Notes under the pieces: model-generated
Database searches by the model: none
The model's input: the letters and a program-made list of their open reading frames with translations, nothing else
What the model was told of the DNA's origin: nothing
Made by a program: the position numbers and the translations under genes
Shown: positions 56,970 through 64,000 of the stretch, one piece after another
How the letters are laid out: each line of letters starts with the position of its first letter
Position numbering within the stretch: position 1 is the stretch's first letter
Origin: SZUA-368 sp028533045
GTDB taxonomy: Bacteria; Spirochaetota; Spirochaetia; DSM-2461
DNA: 64,000 bases
Assembly: GCA_050031985.1 (NCBI GenBank)
Contig: JBNAIG010000030.1
Coordinates: 124,001 to 188,000 of the forward strand
Direction of reading: 5' to 3'

Positions 56970-57874
56970 TTCTCTTTCTTCCTTTGAGAAACCGAATCGA
57001 TGGCAATAGTAACTTCATTTAAGATAATACCGGAAAAACGTTCTATCTTCTCGGCAATGTATTTTCTGAGTTTATATAGTTCATCGGAGATGTTTTCTCC
57101 ATAGAAGGCTTCAATATAGACTTTGATGTTGTAGGCTCCCCCGTGGTGGCGTACTTTAATTTTTCGTACTTTGATCTCACAGTTAAATTCATCTACACAG
57201 TGAAGAATCATCTGGGAAAGAGCTGCCTCGGATATGGTGACATTCCCTCGTTTTCCGTTGGAGTCGAAGTCGGGTTGTACTACCGACTTCTCATAAATGG
57301 TAGATTGATTTTTCTTACCAAAGTTTCTCTTAAAAAGAACCTTAATAGAATCCAGGAAGATTCGGGAGTAGTCCTTTTCTATCTCGATACTGGGAACGGG
57401 GATAACATGTTTACCCTCTTTGCGGGACTTTATAGCCCTTTCTATTTCCTCTTCACTGGAGATTTCTTCGATGTTGATAAATTGGGAGACCGGGGGAAGT
57501 TCCAGGCGTACAGCTACTTTCTGCACCATTTTTTCAGAAGTTCCGATCAAAAGAATACGGGGCGCTTTCTCTTTTTTGACAGCCTCAAGTACTTCCTGCC
57601 TGTGTGATACGTCATCGAAAAGAGCTGTTTTGATAGCTCCTACGTAGTTGGCTTCTTTTTTAGCCGAACGACCGGCAATGATCATAGTATCCCTGATGAG
57701 TAGACCATCGTCCACCATCAGGGATATGTTATAATGCTCCGCTACGAGACGGGCACGGAAGCTTTTTCCGGTCCCGCTTTTCCCGACCAAGGCAAAAACT
57801 TTCGTTCCCGCCATGGACCATTTAATATTATTAAGCGTATTTTTCAGTAAACCTGATATTTTCTGTTTTTCCAT
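56966..57874 (-). CDS. P-loop ATPase with Asp23-like C-terminal domain
   Basis: The first 130 residues form a nucleotide-binding domain: VFALVGKSGTGKSFRARL contains the Walker A loop, and RILLIGTSEKMVQKV is near the end. Residues about 210-300 (GNVTISEAALSQMILHCVDEF and EAFYGENISDELYKLRKYI, split shorter: NVTISEAALSQMI and YGENISDELYKL) resemble the Asp23/DUF322 family of small membrane- or wall-stress proteins. The pairing is unusual. It precedes the secreted gene with a 4-bp overlap. Its job is unknown; it could act at the membrane. Confidence 0.6.
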   Translation of the reverse strand: MEKQKISGLLKNTLNNIKWSMAGTKVFALVGKSGTGKSFRARLVAEHYNISLMVDDGLLIRDTMIIAGRSAKKEANYVGAIKTALFDDVSHRQEVLEAVKKEKAPRILLIGTSEKMVQKVAVRLELPPVSQFINIEEISSEEEIERAIKSRKEGKHVIPVPSIEIEKDYSRIFLDSIKVLFKRNFGKKNQSTIYEKSVVQPDFDSNGKRGNVTISEAALSQMILHCVDEFNCEIKVRKIKVRHHGGAYNIKVYIEAFYGENISDELYKLRKYIAEKIERFSGIILNEVTIAIDSVSQRKKEK

Positions 57875-57948
57875 TCCCTATAAAATATAATACAAAAAAG
57901 GGAAAAAAGAAAAGCTTCTTTATGGTAACGGAATAAATCAAGTTCCGC

Positions 57949-58191
57949 TTAGCGGGGTCTGGCCTGATTTACTTTGAGGTTACGTCCCTTCAGATCGCTT
58001 CCGTCCAGAGCTTCGATGGCTTTATCGCCTTCTTCGGCATTAGCCATTTCCACGAAACCAAAACCCTTTGAGCGGCCTGTGTCTCTGTCCATAATAATTT
58101 TAGCGCTGATAACTTCCCCATATTCGGAAAAGGCCTGTCTTAATTCTTCCTCTGTCAAAGCATAGGAGAGATTTCCCGCATAGATATTCAT
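57949..58191 (-). CDS. RRM-type RNA-binding protein
   Basis: An 80-residue RNA-recognition motif of the glycine-less bacterial kind. RNP2 is IYAGNLSY and RNP1 is KGFGFVEM, with SAKIIMDRDTGRSKG between. It probably binds mRNA. The gene has an AT-rich leader of up to about 240 bases with no visible neighbour. Such small RRM proteins are often cold-inducible in bacteria; regulation here is not shown. Confidence 0.9.
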   Translation of the reverse strand: MNIYAGNLSYALTEEELRQAFSEYGEVISAKIIMDRDTGRSKGFGFVEMANAEEGDKAIEALDGSDLKGRNLKVNQARPR

Positions 58192-58363
58192 AAAAATCCT
58201 TAGAAAAAAAAGTTGTACGTTAACGGCGACTCTACCGAAAAATAAAACGTACAGTTATCATCGACAGAGGTCTTGTAAAATCTAATGTAATCCCTTTCTC
58301 GTAAATATACAAGCCCTTATTCATTTTAGAGTCATTTCCAATAAGAAAAATTCTCTATTCTGC

Positions 58364-58392
58364 TTGACATTAATGTATATTATCCCTACTTT
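58364..58392 (+). promoter_or_regulatory. Candidate promoter of Rrf2 gene
   Basis: TTGACA (58364-58369), then a 17-bp spacer and TACTTT (58387-58392). The AT-rich region around it would also suit an Rrf2 operator. Confidence 0.45.
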
Positions 58393-58433
58393 TGAAGTAG
58401 TAATTCAAAAGGATTAATATAAGGTAGACATTT

Positions 58434-58907
58434 ATGAAACTTTCCACCAAATCCCGTTATGCCTCCCGGCTCATGATTCGGTTGGCTATGGAAGAGGGGA
58501 CCGAGCCTCTTCAGTTAAATGAAATAGCCCGTCAGGAAAAAATATCCGAAAAATATCTCAGTCAGATAGTTATTCCCCTTCGTCGAGCCGGTTTGATCGA
58601 ATCGGTACGAGGAGCCCGGGGAGGATACCGTTTGAACAAGCCTTTGAATGATATTTCCCTTTTTGATGTGGTCCTTGCCATGGAGGGAGGAGTGGATATT
58701 GTCAATTGTATGGTCAATGGCGAAAAGTGTCAGCGGACTGCCCAGTGTGCTACCTACCAGGTTTGGGATGATGTTTCCCATGCCATCGAAGAGACTCTTT
58801 CCTCCTATACTCTAGAAAAATTGGTCGGTCTTGCCTCCCGGAATCCCGATCCCATGTGCTCATTACTAACAAAATCATTATTCCATACCCTCTTTACCTC
58901 TTCGTAA
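58434..58907 (+). CDS. Rrf2-family transcription regulator
   Basis: The 157 residues have an N-terminal winged helix (LSTKSRYASRLMIRLAMEEG, split LSTKSRYASRLM and IRLAMEEG) with KISEKYLSQIV for DNA contact. Three Cys (NCMVNGEKCQRTAQC: C-x6-C-x5-C) suit an iron-sulfur cluster, as in IscR. It could sense iron, redox or NO. No isc or suf genes are in the window, so the target is open. It lies 22 bp before trmB. Confidence 0.85.
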   Translation: MKLSTKSRYASRLMIRLAMEEGTEPLQLNEIARQEKISEKYLSQIVIPLRRAGLIESVRGARGGYRLNKPLNDISLFDVVLAMEGGVDIVNCMVNGEKCQRTAQCATYQVWDDVSHAIEETLSSYTLEKLVGLASRNPDPMCSLLTKSLFHTLFTSS

Positions 58908-58929
58908 AAATGTTGTATTTTTATACGGA

Positions 58930-59598
58930 ATGGAAAAAAGAGGAATCAAGAGTTACGTAATCAGACAGGGGCGCATGAGTCAGGCCCAGCAGCAGGCTTA
59001 CAGGGAACAAAAAGAAAAATGGTCCCTTCCCTACGAGGAAAAGGCTCTTGATTTTACAGAAACATTTCCCGGACTGGATCAGGTCGTTTTGGAGATCGGA
59101 TTTGGAATGGGGGACGCTACCCATCAGATAGCCTTTGAGAATCGGGATAAAGGTTATATTGGGGTGGAAGTCCATAAACCGGGTGTAGGTAAGCTTTTGG
59201 ATCAAATAACCAAGAGAGAATTGACCAATATTCGTATTATTGAACACGATGCCTGTGAAGTGGTGGATCGGATGATTTCTCCCGCTTCCCTTGCCGGTGT
59301 TCATATCTTTTTCCCCGATCCCTGGCCCAAGAAGAAGCATCACAAACGCCGATTGATCCAGGAACCCTTTGTCACTGAGCTTGCCAAAAGACTAAAACCG
59401 GGGGGCTATTTTTATGCCGCCACCGATTGGGATGATTATGCCGATCAAATGTTGGAAGTACTTTCTGCCAACTCTTTGCTGGAAAACGGTTTTTCCGGTT
59501 TTGCCGATCATCAATCATGGCGGCCGCTGACGAATTTTGAACAAAAGGGACTGAAGAAATCTCATGAGATTCATGAGGTCTTTTTCGTAAAAAAATAG
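58930..59598 (+). CDS. trmB: tRNA (guanine-N7-)-methyltransferase
   Basis: TrmB methylates G46 of tRNA using S-adenosylmethionine. The 222 residues show VVLEIGFGMGDATHQIA, the YIGVEVHKPGVGKLLD segment, and IFFPDPWPKKKHHKRRLIQ, where PDPWPKKKHHKRR is the family signature. It lies 22 bp after the Rrf2 gene on the same strand. Confidence 0.95.
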   Translation: MEKRGIKSYVIRQGRMSQAQQQAYREQKEKWSLPYEEKALDFTETFPGLDQVVLEIGFGMGDATHQIAFENRDKGYIGVEVHKPGVGKLLDQITKRELTNIRIIEHDACEVVDRMISPASLAGVHIFFPDPWPKKKHHKRRLIQEPFVTELAKRLKPGGYFYAATDWDDYADQMLEVLSANSLLENGFSGFADHQSWRPLTNFEQKGLKKSHEIHEVFFVKK

Positions 59599-59656
59599 AG
59601 TCCCCTTGCATAAATATACAATTTGATTTCTCCCAATCAAACAACTGGAGGTAACT

Positions 59657-61009
59657 ATGTCCCGTTTGACAGATCAATTTTTGGAGAAGTATACCGCCGT
59701 ACTCGACAGGAGTCGTATTGGTACGGAACTGTACAATAAATATAATGTTAAGAGAGGCCTGCGTAATTCCAACGGCACCGGTGTTCTTGTAGGGCTGACC
59801 GAGATAGGGAACGTTCACGGCTATGTTCATGAAGATGAAGAGAAGAGACCCGTGGAAGGAAGGCTCAGCTATCGGGGAATCGAGATTAAAGATCTGGTCC
59901 ATGGATGTCAGAGAGACGGGCGTTTCGGTTTTGAAGAGACCGCATTTTTGCTGCTTTTTGGCTATCTTCCCAACAGGGAAGAGCTGGCTTTTTTTAATCA
60001 GATTCTCGGTGAGTTAAGAAGACTTCCCCCGAACTTTACGGAAGATTCCATTCTTAAAAGTCCCAGTAAGAATATTATGAACAAATTGGCCCGTTCCGTA
60101 CTGGTTTCCTACTCCTATGACCAGAATCCCGATGATATTTCCATCGAGAACAATCTGCGCCAGTGTGTGGAACTTATGGCCCGTTTTCCCACCATGGTGG
60201 CCTATGGGTATCAGGCGAAGAGACACTATTATGATGGGGAAAGCCTTTTTCTCCATAGTCCGGTGGAAGATTTAAGTACTTCGGAAAACTTTCTTCTCAT
60301 GACCCGGCTTGATAAACAGTATACCCAGCTTGAAGCGGAGATACTCGACCTCATTCTTATGATTCACGCCGAGCACGGGGGAGGTAACAACTCAGCATTT
60401 ACCACCCATGTCGTCTCTTCTTCCGGAACCGATATCTATGCGGCTATTTCCGCTGCGGTCGGCTCCCTCAAAGGACCTCTTCACGGGGGGGCCAATGTGA
60501 TGGTCTACAAAATGATGGAAGACATCAAGCGAAATGTGAAAGACTGGGGTGACAGAAAAGAAGTCGCCTCCTATATAGAGAAGATCCTTAGAAAGGAAGC
60601 CTTTGACGGTAAAGGTCTTGTTTATGGAATGGGTCATGCCGTTTATACTCTGTCCGATCCCCGTGCGGTACTCCTCAAGGAAAAAGCCGGAGAAGTAGCC
60701 AAGGCTTCGGGGCGGGAAAAGGAATTCGGTCTTCTTTGCCTTATCGAGGAATTGACTCCGGAGCTTTTTTATAAAGTAAAGAATAACGACAAGCCCCTTT
60801 GCGCGAATGTGGATTTCTACTCCGGTTTTGTTTATACCGCCCTCAATATCGATCCGGAACTGTTTACGCCCCTGTTCGCCGTTTCCCGAATTTCCGGCTG
60901 GTGTGCCCACCGTATGGAAGAGATCGTTTCCGGCGGGAGAATCATGCGGCCTGCCTACAAGAATGTCAGCCGTGTCTGCGGCTATGCGGAAATGGACGAG
61001 AGGGCGTAG
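59657..61009 (+). CDS. Citrate synthase family protein
   Basis: Citrate synthase joins acetyl-CoA and oxaloacetate. The 450 residues contain the AEHGGGNNSAFTTHVVSSSGTD site (split HAEHGGGNNS and VVSSSGTD), GSLKGPLHGGANVMV with catalytic His, GHAVYTLSDPRA with the second His, and CANVDFYSGFVY with the catalytic Asp. The N-terminal region (RLSYRGIEI) is usual. A 2-methylcitrate synthase role cannot be excluded, as no prp genes are near. AACTGGAGG precedes the ATG. Confidence 0.9.
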   Translation: MSRLTDQFLEKYTAVLDRSRIGTELYNKYNVKRGLRNSNGTGVLVGLTEIGNVHGYVHEDEEKRPVEGRLSYRGIEIKDLVHGCQRDGRFGFEETAFLLLFGYLPNREELAFFNQILGELRRLPPNFTEDSILKSPSKNIMNKLARSVLVSYSYDQNPDDISIENNLRQCVELMARFPTMVAYGYQAKRHYYDGESLFLHSPVEDLSTSENFLLMTRLDKQYTQLEAEILDLILMIHAEHGGGNNSAFTTHVVSSSGTDIYAAISAAVGSLKGPLHGGANVMVYKMMEDIKRNVKDWGDRKEVASYIEKILRKEAFDGKGLVYGMGHAVYTLSDPRAVLLKEKAGEVAKASGREKEFGLLCLIEELTPELFYKVKNNDKPLCANVDFYSGFVYTALNIDPELFTPLFAVSRISGWCAHRMEEIVSGGRIMRPAYKNVSRVCGYAEMDERA

Positions 61010-61051
61010 GGAACACTTCACCCTCTCCGGTCGAATGTGTTAACATGGCCT

Positions 61052-62338
61052 ATGTTTTTCTCCACCCGGTTCGGATTTATTCCGTTTTTTCTGTTATTTA
61101 TTCTTCTCTTCTGCCTTCCTCTTACGGCGGGAACCAATGAGTTTCGTCTGGGAAGCGAGAGGCTTTTTAGCGATTACTATGATCTGATTGAAGGGAAAAA
61201 TATCGGTTTTTTCGGGAATAAAACATCCCGGGTTACTTTGGACAGACTGATTGAAGACTCCCGGGTTGAGGTTAAGCGCATCTTTGTTCCCGAACACGGC
61301 CTGGACGGAACGGTTCTCGCCGGCGATTCGGTGGCGGACAGTTTATACCGGGATATTCCCGTTGTGAGTGCCTATGCACCGGGAAAAAGAAAGATCGACC
61401 CGGCCGATTTAAGCGACCTTGACTGTCTTGTTTTTGAGATTCAGGACATCGGGAACCGCCATTATACCTACCTTACCACTCTTTATCTTCAAATGACGGC
61501 CTGTGCCCAGGCGGGAATTCCCTTTATTCTTTTGGATAGGCCCAACGGAGGGGGGGACATGGTGGAAGGTCCTGTTCTGGAAGGGGCATACCAGAGTTAT
61601 ATCGGACTTTTCGGTCCCAACGCTCACGGCATGACCCAGGGAGAATTGGCCCGCCTGTTTTTGGGTGAGGGGGAACTGCTAGACGGGGGACGTTACGACC
61701 GACAGGGAGAATACAGCGTTTTGACCAGTCTGGAACTCCATGTGGTTGAGATGCAGAATTACGATCGGGAAAAGGGATTCTGGCAGAAGGGATACTCCGG
61801 AGAGGACTGGATCTCTACTTCTCCCAATATCCCCACGCCCCTTTCGGCGCTTTGTTACAAGGGAAACGGTCTTTTCGACGGCTATGAAATCAAGGAGATC
61901 GTCAGTCAGTACAGTAGTATGGATCTGGTTCAGTTTCAGGATATTCAGCTTCCCCGGCTAAAGCAGAAAGAGGAACTTCTTTACTTTATCGACCGATGTT
62001 ATGATAACTGGAATTTCGAGGGGCTTCAGTTAGTGCCTGTGAAAAATGAAAAAACCGGGAATTGGGATATACTCCATTTTCGTGTGACCGATTTGGCCCG
62101 TTTTCATTCCACATTGGCAACCCTGGCTATTTTATATACCTGGGAGGAGCTATATTATCCCGGAGAAGAGAACGGCTATTGGGATAGGGACCGTTTTGAC
62201 AAGGCCATGGGAAACGGCTGGGTGAGCGATATTTTTATGAAAGAACAACTTGTTCCCTTTGCCCAACTGGCCGAACGGGTTAGCCGGGATGAAGAAGCGT
62301 TTCGGGCCATACGGGCCAACTATCTTATATATAATTAG
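61052..62338 (+). CDS. DUF1343 / NamZ-type exo-N-acetylmuramidase
   Basis: The exported protein has a signal (FIPFFLLFILLFCLPLTAG) and a large DUF1343 domain: KNIGFFGNKTSRV, VKRIFVPEHGLDG, CLVFEIQDIGNRHYTY, ILLDRPNGGG. Characterised members (NamZ) release terminal MurNAc from peptidoglycan pieces. Catalysis has been assigned to residues in the EHG and DIGxR segments in the family. A GTG at 61037 in frame adds five residues; ATG at 61052 is taken as start. It precedes a lipoprotein gene and hisH. Confidence 0.83.
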   Translation: MFFSTRFGFIPFFLLFILLFCLPLTAGTNEFRLGSERLFSDYYDLIEGKNIGFFGNKTSRVTLDRLIEDSRVEVKRIFVPEHGLDGTVLAGDSVADSLYRDIPVVSAYAPGKRKIDPADLSDLDCLVFEIQDIGNRHYTYLTTLYLQMTACAQAGIPFILLDRPNGGGDMVEGPVLEGAYQSYIGLFGPNAHGMTQGELARLFLGEGELLDGGRYDRQGEYSVLTSLELHVVEMQNYDREKGFWQKGYSGEDWISTSPNIPTPLSALCYKGNGLFDGYEIKEIVSQYSSMDLVQFQDIQLPRLKQKEELLYFIDRCYDNWNFEGLQLVPVKNEKTGNWDILHFRVTDLARFHSTLATLAILYTWEELYYPGEENGYWDRDRFDKAMGNGWVSDIFMKEQLVPFAQLAERVSRDEEAFRAIRANYLIYN

Positions 62339-62347
62339 GAAATAATA

Positions 62348-63172
62348 ATGAAAAAAAATAAAACAACCGCACACATCGGCCTTCTTTTGACCCTTTTATT
62401 GTGGCTTTTTTTCTCCTGTTCTACGGTCCCGGTAAACACCGGCCAAGCCTATTATTTGCCGGCTGACGGGGAGAGAGTTCTCTATCTGGCAGGGGCGGAA
62501 GCGGACCGTTTTCTCCGCCCTATGGCCGATTCTCTGGGCGTGGAAGACTATGGGAAAATTGAACCCATCCTGGAAGAAACGGACCGGTTTTACCTTGTGA
62601 GTAGAGGGGATGCCCTTTTCATTCAAGGGCAGGGGGACTATAATACGGGCTTTATCAACTTTGTTCTGGGAGCTAACAGAGGTTGGGAGAAGGAAAAAAT
62701 CGGCCCTTTTAAGACCTATCGCTCCGAATCGACCTCTTTGCAGCTGGCCTTTCCCGATGGGAAGACTTTTCTTATGAGTCAGGGCCATCTCGAAGAGATT
62801 CTGGACGCCTATTTTGCCGGGGGAAGTCAGGATTATCCTTTTTCTTCAGACCTGGAAGGAAAGGAGGCCCTTTTAGTCCGTCTGGATCTAGAAGGGGAGG
62901 GGGCTTTGTCCCTGCAGAGTGTCCTGAATATGCCCTTGAGGACTGCTTTAATAGCCCTTTCTCCCGCCCAGGGGGAGACGCTTCTCATGGATGTTGAACT
63001 GGTGGGGGAAGAGCAAAGCGGCCGTTTGATGGGAACGGCTCTAAAACTGTTTTTACTGGCCTCTGTGGGGCGTGACGCTATGAAGGCCGCCCTGGAGACG
63101 GGAAACGATTATGCCCGGGTTACCGATGTACCGGTGGACCTGGACTTTCTTATGAATATGATTGGCATCTAG
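62348..63172 (+). CDS. Lipoprotein of unknown function (274 aa)
   Basis: The signal LLTLLLWLFFSCSTV ends in a lipobox Cys near residue 24. The mature part is mixed, with a YNTGFINFVLG piece and a DAYFAGGSQDYPF piece. No family is recognised. It lies 9 bp after the NamZ-like gene and 9 bp before hisH, so it may be co-transcribed with both, possibly linked to cell-wall turnover. Confidence 0.7.
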   Translation: MKKNKTTAHIGLLLTLLLWLFFSCSTVPVNTGQAYYLPADGERVLYLAGAEADRFLRPMADSLGVEDYGKIEPILEETDRFYLVSRGDALFIQGQGDYNTGFINFVLGANRGWEKEKIGPFKTYRSESTSLQLAFPDGKTFLMSQGHLEEILDAYFAGGSQDYPFSSDLEGKEALLVRLDLEGEGALSLQSVLNMPLRTALIALSPAQGETLLMDVELVGEEQSGRLMGTALKLFLLASVGRDAMKAALETGNDYARVTDVPVDLDFLMNMIGI

Positions 63173-63181
63173 GAGGATGGC

Positions 63182-63781
63182 ATGATAGCTGTAATTGATT
63201 ATGACTCGGGAAACCTGACCAGCGTTTCCAGCGCACTGAAATTTCTTAAGGCTGACTTTTTCGTCACCAAAAAGCCGGAAGACCTGTCCCGGGCGGACAA
63301 GGTTATCTTTCCCGGTGTGGGAGAAGCGGTTCAGGCCATGGGTAATTTGAATAAATCCGGAATGGGCGAGGCGCTTAAAGCCTATGCTGCCGGGGGAAAA
63401 CCCTTCCTGGGGATTTGCATGGGGAGTCAGATTCTCTTTGATCATTCCGAAGAGAGAGACGCCGACTGTCTGGGAATCCTTCCCGGCAAGGTTCTTCGTT
63501 TTCCCTCTGATATGGGAATGAAAATCCCCCAGATCGGCTGGAATACGGTGGATTTTAAGGATGACCCCCTTACAAAAGGGCTTAGTGAAGAGGACTCTTT
63601 TTACTTTGTTCACTCCTACTATATCTCTCCTGCGACGGATGACCTGGTATTGGGGAAGAGCGAATACGGTATTCCCTTTACCGCTGCCGTGCGAAAGGAT
63701 AATGTTTGGGCCACCCAGTTCCATCCGGAAAAAAGCGGTAAGCCGGGCTTAAAGATTCTCGATAATTTCATAAACTTATAG
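63182..63781 (+). CDS. hisH: Imidazole glycerol phosphate synthase subunit HisH
   Basis: HisH is the glutaminase half of IGP synthase and feeds ammonia to HisF. The 199 residues show AVIDYDSGNLTSV, FPGVGEAVQAM, FLGICMGSQIL with the nucleophile Cys, and FHPEKSGKPGL with the His-Glu pair. It directly precedes hisF (9 bp). The other his genes (hisZGB) are 42 kb away, so the pathway is split across loci. Confidence 0.95.
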   Translation: MIAVIDYDSGNLTSVSSALKFLKADFFVTKKPEDLSRADKVIFPGVGEAVQAMGNLNKSGMGEALKAYAAGGKPFLGICMGSQILFDHSEERDADCLGILPGKVLRFPSDMGMKIPQIGWNTVDFKDDPLTKGLSEEDSFYFVHSYYISPATDDLVLGKSEYGIPFTAAVRKDNVWATQFHPEKSGKPGLKILDNFINL

Positions 63782-63790
63782 GAAGGGAAA

Positions 63791-64000
63791 ATGTTTCAGA
63801 AGCGAGTTGTTGTTTGTCTCGACGTAAGAGACGGAAAGACCACCAAGGGTGTGAAATTTAAGGGGAACGTTGATATCGGCGATCCCGTAGAGATGGCTGC
63901 CGCCTACTATGAGCAGGGCGTGGATGAGCTGGTGTTTTACGATATTACCGCCAGTTCGGAGAAACGGGGCATCATGATTGATGTGGTGGCCCGGGTGGCG
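63791..64000 (+). CDS. hisF: Imidazole glycerol phosphate synthase subunit HisF (cut by window end)
   Basis: Seventy codons are visible, beginning at ATG 63791 behind GGAAGGGAAA. The start MFQKRVVVCLDVRDGKTTKG and later DIGDPVEMAAAYYEQGVDELVFYDITAS (split DPVEMAAAYYEQG and DELVFYDITAS) match HisF, including the catalytic Asp in CLDV. The rest of the barrel lies outside the window. It forms a pair with HisH. Confidence 0.95.
   Translation, partial: MFQKRVVVCLDVRDGKTTKGVKFKGNVDIGDPVEMAAAYYEQGVDELVFYDITASSEKRGIMIDVVARVA

Noticed and set aside
58192..58433. Non-coding RNA in the gap between the RRM and Rrf2 genes
   Set aside because: The gap is AT-rich leader sequence for divergent genes; no stable fold or terminator pattern was found.

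Overview
The window is about 64 kb of a bacterial chromosome whose gene set suggests a free-living or host-associated spirochaete (Spirochaetota, probably Spirochaetales). The pointers are a carD-ispD-ispF group, many lipoproteins ending their signal in FSC or LSC, a dimeric GlyRS, a short HisG with a separate HisZ, and many TPR and HEAT proteins. This assignment rests on gene content and protein style, not on a database search. Most genes have moderate GC and lie close together, often with start and stop codons overlapping.

Region 1 (1-10600) is accessory DNA. It opens inside a contractile injection system (eCIS, phage-tail-like) locus: a baseplate-assembly chaperone of the T4 gp51-like type, a DUF6760-type small protein, a 1258-residue protein of unknown family, a DUF4157 protein with an HExxH motif, and an 813-residue protein with a glycine/alanine-rich hydrophobic block and an AT-richer C-terminal end. 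A small AT-rich gene follows, arranged like a toxin partner or immunity gene. Then come a DDE transposase and a HigB/HigA toxin-antitoxin pair in which higB carries a frameshift. The transposase and HigBA lie between two 49-bp near-identical direct repeats. This is the most unusual part of the window.

Region 2 (10600-25500) is metabolic. A dapD-dapC-lysA-dapE operon encodes the succinylase branch of diaminopimelate and lysine synthesis. It is followed by a cupin gene, glycyl-tRNA synthetase, and a minus-strand hisZ-hisG-hisB operon continuing into a small helical gene and a TPR gene. A LysM amidase, a flavoprotein and a secreted transglutaminase-like protein follow.

Region 3 (25500-32300) is surface polysaccharide. 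It has rfbC-rfbD-rfbB, a metallophosphoesterase lipoprotein on the opposite strand, then a degenerate GGDEF-like gene, rfbA and a Wzz-like gene, and ends with tRNA-Cys. All four dTDP-rhamnose genes are present.

Region 4 (32300-64000) is core housekeeping. It includes rpiB, nth, ispF, ispD and carD; the rimP-nusA-infB-rbfA-truB-rpsO-pnp translation and RNA set, with a terminator-like hairpin in the rimP leader; dut; two LptF/LptG-type permeases; tgt; murJ; a PcnB-type nucleotidyltransferase; a P-loop ATPase with an Asp23-like tail; an RRM protein; an Rrf2 regulator; trmB; citrate synthase; a NamZ-type muramidase; and hisH with the start of hisF, cut by the window end. Several promoters (carD, dut, pcnB, higB) lie so close to the start codon that the mRNAs should be leaderless or nearly so.
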